In this document: one piece after another, positions 25,146 through 35,086 of the stretch
Position numbering within the stretch: position 1 is the stretch's first letter
How the letters are laid out: each line of letters begins with the position of its first letter
Assembly (NCBI GenBank): GCA_026874595.1
Contig: CM049321.1
Location: forward strand, 1,238,479 to 1,302,478
Direction: 5' to 3'
From: Sipunculus nudus
Taxonomy: Eukaryota; Annelida; Sipuncula; Golfingiida; Sipunculidae
DNA: 64,000 nucleotides
The notes under the pieces: model-generated
Database searches by the model: none
What the model saw: only the letters and a program-made list of their open reading frames with translations
Told to the model about the DNA's origin: nothing
Translations under genes and position numbers: made by a program

Positions 25146-26515
25146 ATGCTAAACCTCAGTCCCCAGTTGAGTATTTCCACTGCCCTTGCAATAGAACTCC
25201 AAGGTTTCTTGTAAATATTTTATATAGGTCCCCCCAAATCGCATTGAAACATAACCAGTCATCGTCATCAACATCATAAGTCGGCCCCTTAACGTTGATA
25301 CCGCGGCAAACCACGGCGTAAATCGAGGTTCCCGTCCGGGGCCGTGGAAACTGTATAACAATGCTCCACAAGCTGTATATCTATTGGGCCAGCGATTATT
25401 TTAGGTTCCGGGACTACATCACAGTTTCCAAGGTTACTCAACATGTTCACTGCGTCAAAACCTAGTTCTTCTAAGGCTTTCATGGATGATTCGTCCTTCA
25501 TGCTGACCATGATGTGTTTCAAGAGTTGATACATCATGGGATTTTTATATTGCGGTATCTGTATCTGTTTCTAGATGCCTTCGTAAAATCCCTTGATCAG
25601 CTACCAGATTTTCTCCGACGTGTAGTCCACCTTTTGCTTGCACTCAGTGACGCCATTTCCGGTGATGGTTACCAGTGGCTGCGATGCTTCAAAAGGAACA
25701 TATTTTCGCGTGACGATTAGCCAGGCTTGTTTGAGATTTCTAGGCAGCTTAACGTCTGCGTCTTTCGCTACTCTGCAAACAGCGATAGCCCCGGCGACCA
25801 GTAGGATGCTGTGGACACTGACGCCATTGGTTTTGGCCGATTTGAGCACAGCTGAAGTCAAGTCCTTGTTAAAAACCTGCGGTATAAGCTGGTCACGCTT
25901 GCCAATATACTCCTCATCCAGATATTTGAATTTAACTTCCCTGAGTGAAACATGCGGTTGTACCACCGAAATACGCTGCGCCCAACTTTCATATACCAAG
26001 CAATTGGACGTGACAGCTCCTTTTCCGAGAAAAAGGTCTCCTCAGCTGATTTGCTGATGTGAATGGCACAAAAGGAACAACTCCTTTCGGGTCGCCTCCG
26101 TTTACTCTCGCTGACAGTATGGGCAAGTATTGTCGGTAGATGACGTCAAATACACTCTTAGCATCAGCAACAGCATGGTGTAATCGAAACAGCATCACAT
26201 GTTCAAAAGGGCAATCACTAGACAATGGCGTACCACGTGACCAGTCCGTTTGTCTGAGCGGAGAGTAGACTACCTGCCACAGAGAACCGTTATCAAGGTC
26301 AAGACGATCATATCTGGGTCACAGTACGATATCCAGGAATCCTTAGTTCCAAGTTCTATTACTTTGAAAGAGATTTTCTATGGGTCGTTCATTGGCCTTA
26401 ATGAGGCATCCGAGAAATTCTCTTTGTCTTGTACGATACGCATGCGCAGGGCTTCTTCCTTTCCTGACAGTACCTTCCAGGTTTCTTTGACATTCTGTTC
26501 CGCCTGGCGGCAGTG
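25146..26515 (-). pseudogene. Condensation/alcohol-acyltransferase-like pseudogene (HHxxxD)
   Basis: Read on the minus strand, one protein of about 400 residues is spread over three frames without introns. In order: KETWKVLSGKEEALRMRIVQ (N-terminal region), LDLDNGSLWQVVYSPL, FRLHHAVADAKSVFDVI with the catalytic HHxxxD motif (about 26170), then SVHSILLVAGAIAVCRV, KQAWLIVTRKY, ALEELGFDAVNMLSNLG and a C-terminal FGGTYIKYLQETLEF. HHxxxD defines the CAT-like superfamily (condensation domains, alcohol acetyltransferases, PapA5-type enzymes), which move acyl groups from a carrier or CoA. Stops after RPMNDP and after TSEKIW, plus frame changes near 26320, 26000 and 25340, show it is dead. Its N-terminus runs straight into the satellite array. 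The missing introns suggest a retrocopy or an intronless family. The substrate cannot be inferred. Confidence 0.75.
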
Positions 26516-28327
26516 CTGACACTTTTTATGGTAGCAAAAAGCTGCTATATGAGCGTGCGATTCAAGGGGACCCCTCTGGCAAGCCGCTCTCGTATCCACT
26601 CCCCCTGGCGGCAGTCTTGACACTTTTTATGGTAGCAAATAGCTGCTATTTGCGCGTTCGATTCATTGGGGCCCTTCTGGCAGCCTACTGAGATCTCCAC
26701 TCCCCCTAACGGCAGTCTTAACACTTAATGCGATGCTACAATAAATCTACCCCCTCCCTTTTTTAGGGTAACAATTAGCTGCTTTTTGCGCGTACGATTC
26801 ATGGGGCCCCTCTGGTAGCCCGCTCTGATACCCTGATGGTAGGAACAAGATGCTATTTGCGCGTTCGATTCATGGGGGGCCTTTGGCAGGCCACTGAGAT
26901 CCCCACTCCCCCTGTCGGCAGTCTTAACACTGAATGCGAATGCGATGCTGCCATTTATTCTCCCCCTTTCGATATTTTTTGGGTAGCAATTTGCTGCTAA
27001 TTGTGCGTACGATTCATGGGGACCCCTCCGGTAGCCCGCTCTGATATCCACTCCCCCTTGCGGCAGTCTTGACACTTTTTATGGTAGCAAATAGCTGCTA
27101 TTTGCGAGTGCGATTCATGGGGTCCTCTGGTAGGCCACTGAGATCCCCACTCCCCCTGTCGGCAGTCTTAACACTCAATGCGATACTACCATAATTCCTA
27201 ACCCCTTCCCATTTTTTTAGGATAGCAAATAGCTGCTACTTCCGCGTGCGATTCAGGGGGGGGGGGCCTCTGGGGGGCCCTAAGATCTCCACTCCCCCTG
27301 GCGGCAGTCTTAACACTCAATGCGATGCTGCCATTAATTCTACCCCCTCTCGCAGGCTGCTGGTGGCAGTCTTAACACTTTTAATGGAAGCAAATAGCTG
27401 CTATTTATGCGTGCGACTCATGAGGGCCCTATGGCAGGCCGCTCTCATATTCCACTACCCCCGGTGGCAGTCTTACACTTTTTATGGTAGTAAATGGCTG
27501 CTATTTGCACGTGCGATTCATTGGGGCCCTTCTAGCAGGCTGCTGAGATCTCCATTCGCCATGACGGCAGTCTTGACACTTTTTATGGTAGCAAATAGCT
27601 GCTTTTTGCGCGTGCGACTCGTGGGGGCCCCTGTGGCAGGCCGCTCTGATATCCACTACTCCTTGCGCCAGCCTGAACACTTTTTTATGGTAGCAAACAG
27701 CTGCTATTTGCACGTCCGACTCAGGGTGGCCCTTCTCGCAGGCTGATGAAATCTCCACTCCCCCTGGCGGCAGTCTTGACACTTTTTATGGAAGCAAATA
27801 ACTGTAATGTGCGCGTGCGGTTCATGGAGGCCCTCTGGCAGGCCGCTCTCATGCCCACTCCCCGTGGCGGCAGTCTTTTTATGATAGCAAATAGCTGCTA
27901 TTTGCGCATGCGATTCATGGGGACCCTTCTGGCAGGCTGCTGGGATCTCCACTCCCATAGGAGGCAGTTTGAACACTTTTATTGGTAGCAAATAGCTGCT
28001 ATTTTCTCGTGCGATTCATGGGGTCCTCTGGTAGGCCACTTAGATCACCACTCCCCCTGTCGGAAGTCTTAACACTCAATGCGATGCTACCATAAATCTC
28101 CCCCCTCCCAATTTTTTTGGGTAGCAAATAGCTGCCTTTTGCGCGTGCGGTTCATAGGGGCCCCCCTGACAGTCTGCTCTCATGTTAACTGCCCCTGGCG
28201 GCAGTCTTGACTTTTTTATGGTAGCAAATTGCTGCTATTTGCGCGTGCGACTCATGGGGACCCGTCTGGCAGGCCGCTCTCATATCCACTGCCCCTGGCG
28301 GCAGTCTTGACACTTTTTAAGGTAGCA
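26502..28327. repeat. Palindrome-core satellite array, left part
   Basis: About 16 tandem units of two kinds. The shorter, about 101-102 bp, runs from ggtagcaaatagctgctatt through gcgattcatgggg, ctggcaggccgctctc and actccccctggcggcagtct to acactttttat. The longer variant carries an extra block with aatgcgatgctaccataa and ccccctccc. Each unit contains the palindrome GCAAATAGC-T-GCTATTTGC, more or less intact. Because 102 is a multiple of three, long chance reading frames with a ..CYHKKCQDCR.. period run through the array; I do not treat them as genes. It is interrupted at 28327 by a transposon and resumes at 33868. Confidence 0.9.
28324..28327. repeat. Target-site duplication AGCA, left
   Basis: AGCA directly precedes the terminal CACAC of the transposon. 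Joining it to the sequence after the matching AGCA at 33868 restores ggtagcaattagctgc, a variant found elsewhere in the satellite. Confidence 0.75.
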
Positions 28328-28376
28328 CACACCAGTCTACCTGCACTGTATCCCATATGTTTAATCCAGCTGGGCC
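28328..28376 (+). repeat. Left terminal inverted repeat of RAG1-like transposon
   Basis: Forty-nine bases that pair with the right end after one gap of about 9 bases. The best shared words are CACAC at the tip and ATGTTTAAT plus CTGGGCC further in. CACAC is only a partial match to the CACAGTG heptamer of V(D)J signals, and I see no clear nonamer. Confidence 0.75.
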
Positions 28377-29014
28377 AGTAGTGCTGCCTGCAGGGGATTC
28401 CCCCAGCGCAGGCAGACTGTTAATGATATGCAGTGACGTAGCACATAGATACAGGTTGTTTAAGTATGGCGGTGACTTGCCCTTCTCTTACATGTATTTC
28501 ATCACATCTGACACATTAACTGACCTAATGTGACATTACATACCAATCCATGAACCACCAAATTAATAATCCTGTCTAAGACTTTGCTGTGTCTGTGTCA
28601 GGGGGTAGCTCAATGCCCTGGGTAAGTGTAAAGTGCTAACAGGGTTCAACCTGAGTTTAGTGTATCGCTGCATCTGGTCTTGTATAATATAGGGATAGTT
28701 CTCTTGTGTACTGTATGCGTTCTCCACATGGAAAATCCATTACGAATGTACCAACAGAAACTTAAAGTGATTATCTTTGACTTTATAACAATGGAAACGC
28801 TGTTTCAATTTCATATTTGATGGAACTGTGGTCATTATCTTGACTCTTCCTCCCTTGCAACAGTGATATGTTGCCTGTGGAATTAATGCTTAAACATCAG
28901 ACAATGGCTGATGGTAGTGCTTAGGACTTGAGGACTTGTATTTTGGTATGTATAACTTCATTAGGACATGTTGTAGTTATAGTTTTTGTGAACCAGTTGT
29001 TTTTGTATATAGAA
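28377..29014 (+). other. Transposon 5' region
   Basis: Leader between the left TIR and the proposed start of the transposase. An open frame from 28928 (MRTCILVCITSL..) runs in frame into the proposed start and could extend the protein N-terminally by 29 residues. Alternatively the tttgtatatag just before the ATG at 29015 is a splice acceptor. No promoter motif was identified with confidence. Confidence 0.4.
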
Positions 29015-32000
29015 ATGGAACATTCACTTGACTTTCATAATGAGTGTCTGCAGGCATTGTGCAGAATATGTGCTAAACGTGCACAAACTAAAGCTGAAAG
29101 AAATAAGAAGGTTAAGCCTTACTACTGTGAGGATCATATTGACAGAATAAAATATCGTTTGGAATAGATGTTCAGCTTGATGTCACAAGCATACACCCAA
29201 GAAGATTTTGCAAATCATGTTACAACAAAACTTTTAATCTGCAAAGGAGCTCGGCTAATCAACCTGAATTATTACTCCTAGCTCATGACAGGGCAGCTGT
29301 AGTTAATTCAGCTTGGTCAGAACATAATAGAAAGAGTCTTACCAGTGAATGCTTTTCATGTTGTAAATATTTAAACCAAAAGAAAGGATGCACAATTATC
29401 ACAGAGAAACAGAAATGTGGTGCGCCAGTGAAATACCCCGGGGATCTTCAATATGATCACTTGAGGGCAAACATATTTCCATGTGAAAAGAGGACACAGA
29501 ATGTATTTTCAGTGGAACACCTAGAAATCTACAACCTGTCAGAATCACAGAAAATATACTATACGTGTCAATTATGCACCAGACTCTATTCACTTGACAC
29601 CGTTAAAACACCATGTGGTCATTATTACTGTGCTGAGTGCCTGAGTAAATGTTTTGTTACTGCAAGGTCAAATAAAATCCATTGCCCTTCATGTGGAGAT
29701 CCAGTGGATTATCACACAGTTGAATATGCTGATAGACGGTTTCAAGAACAGATGTTATCACTTGTGGTCTGGTGTACTAGATGCAACAAAGTTTCTGAAT
29801 TCGGAACTTTCAACAAACATGAATGTGAAAGCAATGTAATTTTGAATTCATCAGAAGAGGTGACTGATGGCTGTACATCTACTGGGATATCAACTTCAGT
29901 CAACATGTATACCAGTGATGTAAATTTAGCTGAATCAGAAAATAAAGCTGGGCCTCAGACTCCCAAAAAACAAATAACATATGTGGTAACCCCAACACGC
30001 CGCAGCAGTAAACCTGTATCAATACCTCGCCGTTTGCCTACAACAAAGCAGACAGAAGGGATGACTCTCAAACATAGCATATCACTTGGCAGCAAACGAA
30101 AGCTTTCACTTGAAGAAGAACATCACTATACCTTCATCACAAAATTAAAATTGGAAAATGCCAGGGACAAGGGAATTATAGCATGTAAACAAAGACGGGG
30201 CCAGCCAATCCATCTTCAGTACTTGGTAAAGACTCGGAAAACATCAACAAGTGTCAACAAACAGCTACAAAAAACAAGAGCACGTGTAGTTGATGGGACA
30301 AGGGCATTCCTAGCTGGTAAGGATGAAGCATCTCAACATTTACAGCAAGCGGCAGAATTAAAGAAATTAAGTCGGGCAACTAGAGAAACAGTTTGCCAGA
30401 AAGCAGGTGTGGTACACAGAGCCACAATTAATAAATACAAGAGTTTAGCCATCAAAACTCTCTTAGGACAGACGTGGGGCAAGTCAAGGGTTAAAAAACG
30501 GTTCTTCAGGGCTATTGGTGTACGTTTTGAAAGCGAGAAGGCAGAAAGAGCAGCAAGGGAAGAAGTAATTAGTGCCAGCCTGATATCTGAACTGATACCA
30601 TTTTCATTTCAGGACTCATCTCAGCCTAGTGTCATCATAGAACGTGAAGCCCCAATTACATTTATAAAGGATTTACCGTCATATATCCTGAGGCTGTTAA
30701 ACAAATACGAGGAACATGTAAAGCTGACATGGAAAGGAGTTATACCAGATGATGAAATTTGGCTGAAGATTGGAGGAGATCATGGAGGAGGGAGTATGAA
30801 GTTTAGTGTACAAATTCTAAACCTAGATGAGCCTAATTCTAAACTTCACACCATCGCATTTTGTCTTTTTGAGGCAAAAGATTATTATGAAAACCTTTTG
30901 CGGGCATTGCGGTGAGTAAATAATGATCTGAGGGGACTTTCAACCACCACATGGAAAAACAAATCCTTCAGGCTTTTTCTCCATGGGGATTACTCTTTTC
31001 TGACCAGTGTTATTGGTTTATCTGGTCATCAAGCGGCTTATCCATGCCTTTGGTGCTTGATTAAGAAAGATGAAATTCAGATGCCTCTGAAAGAGCGTGG
31101 ACTGTCAACTCCTCGCACACTGGAAATGATTAAGCATGACCACATCAATTTTCAAACCACAGGTCAAGGTAAAAAAGCAAAAGCCCGGGATTTCCATAAT
31201 GTCATAAACAAAACACTTATCGAAATTCCAGTAGACCAGATCTGCCCTCCATATCTGCATATTCTGTTGGGCATTGTGAAACGACACCATGACATGTTAA
31301 TTGACCTTTGTCATGAAATTGATATTAGGATCGCAAGTGAAACATCTGAGAACACAGAATGGGACAGTCTCACTGCTACATTCATTGAAAACGTAAAAAG
31401 TAAACAGCGCATTGAAAGAAAGATTGATACAACCAAACTCAGACTTGAGCATCTTGAAGATGATGAGTCTATTTCTCTCTCTTCAATGCAAACACAGAAA
31501 GCACAGTTCCATGCCAAAATAACTGCCTTTGAAAAGGAACTGGCAGTGGTAATGCATAAGATCAACCTTGTAAAGAGAAATGGCCCTTTGACAGCCCATC
31601 TTGACCGTCTCTTACAAAAGCATGGAATAAAGGTCCAAGCATACCACAGTTTTAGTTTCATTGGAAACCATTGTCACAAATATCTCAAGGCAAATGTCTT
31701 CAATGATATATGTGATGGAATTGTGCAGAGAACAAAGTCGCTCACACATGATACATTAACTGTAAACAAGGCATTCTATATCGCGGAACAATTCAGAAAA
31801 CTTAACAAGAAGTTTGCCTCTGTCCATGAAATGTTATCCCATGGAAACAGAATAAATAAAGAACTACTTGACAGCATCGGCAACAAAATAAAGAACTACC
31901 TTTCCTACTATAGACGCACATTCCCCGAAACATCAGTATTACCAAAACACCATATTTTAGAGGACCATGTGCTAGAATGGGTAGAACGTTGGGGTGTAGG

Positions 32001-32190
32001 CATGGCATTGCATGGCGAACAAGTTACTGAAGGCCTTCACCATACGTTTAATGAGATTGCTAAGAAGACCGCCTCAGTCAAGGTTCCAACAAAACGTGTT
32101 CTTGCAACAATGAAAGACCATCTAACATTAATATCTCCTGATGTGCATGAACACATTCCACAAATTAAAAGGAGGGGAAGAAAGATGTGA
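29015..32190 (+). pseudogene. RAG1-like transposase (N-terminal RAG1 region, RING, DDE core)
   Basis: About 1,050 residues, similar to RAG1 in length and order. (1) CRICAKR, then after a one-base frameshift at 29156-29160, FGIDVQLDVTSIHPRRFCKSC; compare vertebrate RAG1 FRIDVKADVDSIHP..FC..C. (2) RING, 29566-29698: CxxC..CxHxxCxxC..CPSC; then a second finger CTRC-x11-H-x-C as in the RAG1 RING-ZFA. (3) Basic linker. (4) DDE core: Asp in IGGDHGGG (30778), Asp in LHGDYSF (30988), Glu in EQVTEGL (32029). CLWC lies 19 residues after the second Asp; HILEDH lies about 20 residues before the Glu. A coiled-coil-like helical part fills 31380-31600. Lesions: the frameshift above and one in-frame TGA at 30913-30915 (frame otherwise open from 29428 to 32190). 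TGA-GTAA also reads as a splice donor, but conserved coding continues straight through, so a nonsense change (perhaps CGA to TGA) is likelier. All three acidic residues survive. Whether the source family still moves is unknown. Confidence 0.85.
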
Positions 32191-33827
32191 ATGAGCGACT
32201 TATGCAGAGACTGTACATTGTAAATTGCCTGTGAATGTAGTTACATATGAAGGATGCCTTTTTTCCCCACAAAACAAATTATATATAATTTCACTTGTCT
32301 CAACTATCTCTGCAAAACAGGACAAATTATATATTATGAGCACTAATGTTTCACCAGATCAATGTTGTGGTCATGAACAAACTGTTTACATCATACGCAT
32401 GTATGTTTTTAAACAGTCGGATGAAAAAATTGGGGCATCTTTGACTGTATATATGTGATTTTTTTCTAAATATTGTTTTCTAGACAAAGCGTTTCCCATG
32501 TTTTAATATAAGGCCAAAACACACTGGCGCTGGTAACAAAGCAGAAAATTGCTTCTCTATATTTGACTTTTGACAAATCCCTGACGGGGGTAGCATGTGA
32601 GCGGCCATGAGGCGTGTTTCCTCAATCGCTCCCAAACGTTGTTTTGCGACTTGCAAAGTGCATGCTGCACGCGGATTTCTGGTGAATATGCATTGTGTCT
32701 GTTGAATACTTTGGAAAATTTAGTAAAATACATTAAATTTAAAAAAAATACATTAAATGTGTACTTCTATATTTATGTTAATATACCATTTATAATAAAT
32801 ATATATATATAAACATGCGTGTTCATATATAATACATTTATATATGAATATTACATTATATGTTCACATAAATAATACTGTTAAATATATTAAATCATAA
32901 ATATTGTTCACACAGTAATACCTTGAATATTTAATGAAATGTACGCTTACTGGAGATATATTTCTGAGATAAAAATATAAAATACAAGAAAGAATTTCTA
33001 TATTCAACAGCGGTTTACAACATATTTTGCCGCTTGTCGCATACGCTAGTGTGTTTTGAATCTGCTTGCCCACTCAAGTACTGTGTGCACCAGTGTGTTT
33101 TCGGCCTTTTTAAGTTATACATTTTGAGAATCAAATTTTAGAGATAAATGGTCTGTGAGATGACCCTTTTGACAAGTCTTTTTTTATATACCCCAAATCA
33201 AGTTTTTCAATGTAGATCAAAAGAAATCTTTATGAAAGTATAACTGTATTACAGTTAAAATGAAATGTTTTTTTCTATATTCCCCATATATCATGTACAA
33301 TGTATCATTTTACAAAGGGAATTATTGTGTTATTGCAGAACATTCACTAAAACTGCCAGGTATTCCCAGTGATTTTTTAATTAAAAATATGTTTATTGAA
33401 TTGAAACAGTTATTTTTTTTTAATATGTGGAATAAGTACATCTGTAACTAATTGCCAGTAGCTTTCCTGTCAGGTTTTAGCGTGGAATTAGTTTTATATT
33501 GAATGTTTTATCTGATGATTTTATGCAAGTGTATTCTATTGTGCTCACAAGCGAAGACCTTTGTATGAATGCTATGTAGCATCTGTATAATCATAAACTT
33601 TTATCCTATAAACTTGAAATTTTGTACATAGATTGTCTTAATGTTTCATTACCATGTCATAGCATTTAGTGTTATCTAGCTACTGTGGTTGTCCTGTAAT
33701 TGATAGATAAATACAGGATACTTTGGGATACTTAGCGCCACAAGCAGAACATGTGCACTCACTTGACCCCCTGCTGGGCAGCCTTGCCGGCCAGTCCCAG
33801 TAATAAGTGCCAGCTGTGGCTGAGCGG
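32191..33827 (+). other. Transposon 3' region
   Basis: AT-rich, with no second gene. I looked for a RAG2-like kelch frame and saw none on either strand. The last 170 bp before the right TIR become GC-rich (ccccctgctgggcagccttgccgg), mirroring a GC-rich patch just inside the left end (28370-28420), so subterminal structure is possible. Confidence 0.6.
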
Positions 33828-33867
33828 GGCCCAGTTCTATTAAACATAACAGCAGCAAACAAGTGTG
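33828..33867 (-). repeat. Right terminal inverted repeat of RAG1-like transposon
   Basis: Read inward: CACACTTGTTTGCTGCTG, then TTATGTTTAATAGAACTGGGCC. It matches the left TIR with a gap and scattered mismatches. Confidence 0.75.
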
Positions 33868-33871
33868 AGCA
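33868..33871. repeat. Target-site duplication AGCA, right
   Basis: The same four bases as 28324-28327, immediately after the terminal GTGTG. Confidence 0.75.
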
Positions 33872-34962
33872 ATTAGCTGCTTTTTGCGCGTGCGATTCAT
33901 GGGGACCTCTAGCATGCCAATGAGATCCACACTCCCACTGGCGGCAGTCTTAACACTTAGTGCGATGCTACCATAAAATATCCCCTCCCATTTTTTTTAG
34001 GTTAGCAATTAGCTGCAATTTGCGCGTACGATTCATGGGGGCCCCTCTAGCACTCCGCTCTAATGTTCACTCCCCGTGGTGGCAGTCTTGACACTTTTTA
34101 TGGTAGCAATTAGCTCCTTTTTGCGCGTGCGATTCATGGGGGCCTTTAGCATGCCAATGAGATCCACACTCCCAACGGCGGCAGTCTTAACACTTAGTGC
34201 GATGCTATCATAAAATATCCCCTCCCTTTTTTTTTAGGTTAGCAATTAGCTGCCATTTGCGCGTACGATTCATGGGGGCCCTCTGGGAGGCCGCTGAGTT
34301 CTCCACTCCCCCTGGCGGCAGTCTTGATATTTGTTATGGTAGCAAATACCTGCTATTTGCGCGTGCAATTCAGGGGGCCGTTCTGGCAGGATGCTGAGAT
34401 CTCCACTCCCCCTGGCGGCAGTTTGAACACATTTAATGGTACCAAATGGCTGCTATTTAAGCGTGCGATGCATGGGGTCCTCTGGTAGGCCACTGGGATC
34501 CCCACTCCCCCTGTCGGCAGTCCTAACACTCAGTGCGGTGCTACCATAAATCTACCCCCTCCCAATATTTTTTTGGGTAGCGAATAGCTGCAACTTGCGC
34601 GAGCGATTCATAGGGGCCCCTCTGGCAGTCCGCTTTCATGTCCACTGCCCCTGGCGCCATACTTGACACTTTTTATGGTAGCAAAAAGCTGCTATTTGCG
34701 CGTGCGATTCATGGGGACACGTCTTGCAGGCCGCTCTCATATCCACTGCCCTTGGCGGCAGTCTTGACACTTTTTATGGTAGCAATTAGCTGCTATTTGC
34801 GCGTGCGATTCATGGGGGGCCTCCGGCAGGCCAATGAGGTCCACACTCCCACTGGCGGCAGTCTTAACACTTAGTGCGTTGCTACCATAAAATACCCCCT
34901 CCTATTTTTAGGGTAGCAAATAGCTGCTATTTACGCGTGCGATTCAGTGGGCCCCTCTGGCA
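33868..34962. repeat. Palindrome-core satellite array, right part
   Basis: It begins with AGCA, the second copy of the target duplication, and continues the same unit types as 26502-28327 for about nine units. It ends at ctggc before unrelated AT-rich DNA. The right part is richer in the longer unit type (tagtgcgatgctaccataaa). Confidence 0.9.
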
Positions 34963-35029
34963 AATAAAATGCAGTTATAATAGAAAATGGCAATATTTTA
35001 ATTTATAAGTGTTAACCTTTCCATCGTGG

Positions 35030-35031
<2 letters not shown>

Positions 35032-35082
<51 letters not shown>
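35032..35082. repeat. (TA)n microsatellite
   Basis: About 25 units. Confidence 0.95.

Positions 35083-35086
<4 letters not shown>

Larger units (their letters stand above)
28328..33867 (+). mobile_element. RAG1-like DNA transposon (5.54 kb) with TIRs and 4-bp TSD
   Basis: It sits inside the satellite, which continues in register on both sides. The ends are imperfect inverted repeats. The left end (28328-28376) begins CACACCAGTCTACCTGC; the right end read inward (33867-33828) begins CACACTTGTTTGCTGC. Both then share ATGTTTAAT and CTGGGCC. Flanking AGCA on each side is the target duplication. The element holds about 690 bp of leader, one transposase gene (29015-32190) and about 1.6 kb of 3' sequence with no second gene. 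CAC at the tip is shared with Transib/RAG ends. A 4-bp duplication differs from the 5 bp usual for Transib and RAG-like elements and fits what I recall of Chapaev-group elements. From memory it resembles the Aplysia family called N-RAG-TP. Confidence 0.88.

Noticed and set aside
27246-27746. Open frame of 166 codons with repeated ..SCYLRVRFMG.. peptides
   Set aside because: Entirely within the about 102-bp satellite, with similarly long frames on the other strand.
28328-28376. V(D)J recombination signal (heptamer-spacer-nonamer) in the TIR
   Set aside because: The tip CACAC matches only part of CACAGTG and no A-rich nonamer at 12 or 23 bp is convincing.
28328-33867. A RAG2 partner gene in the transposon
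   Set aside because: No kelch-like repeat or PHD-like frame on either strand in the 5' or 3' regions.
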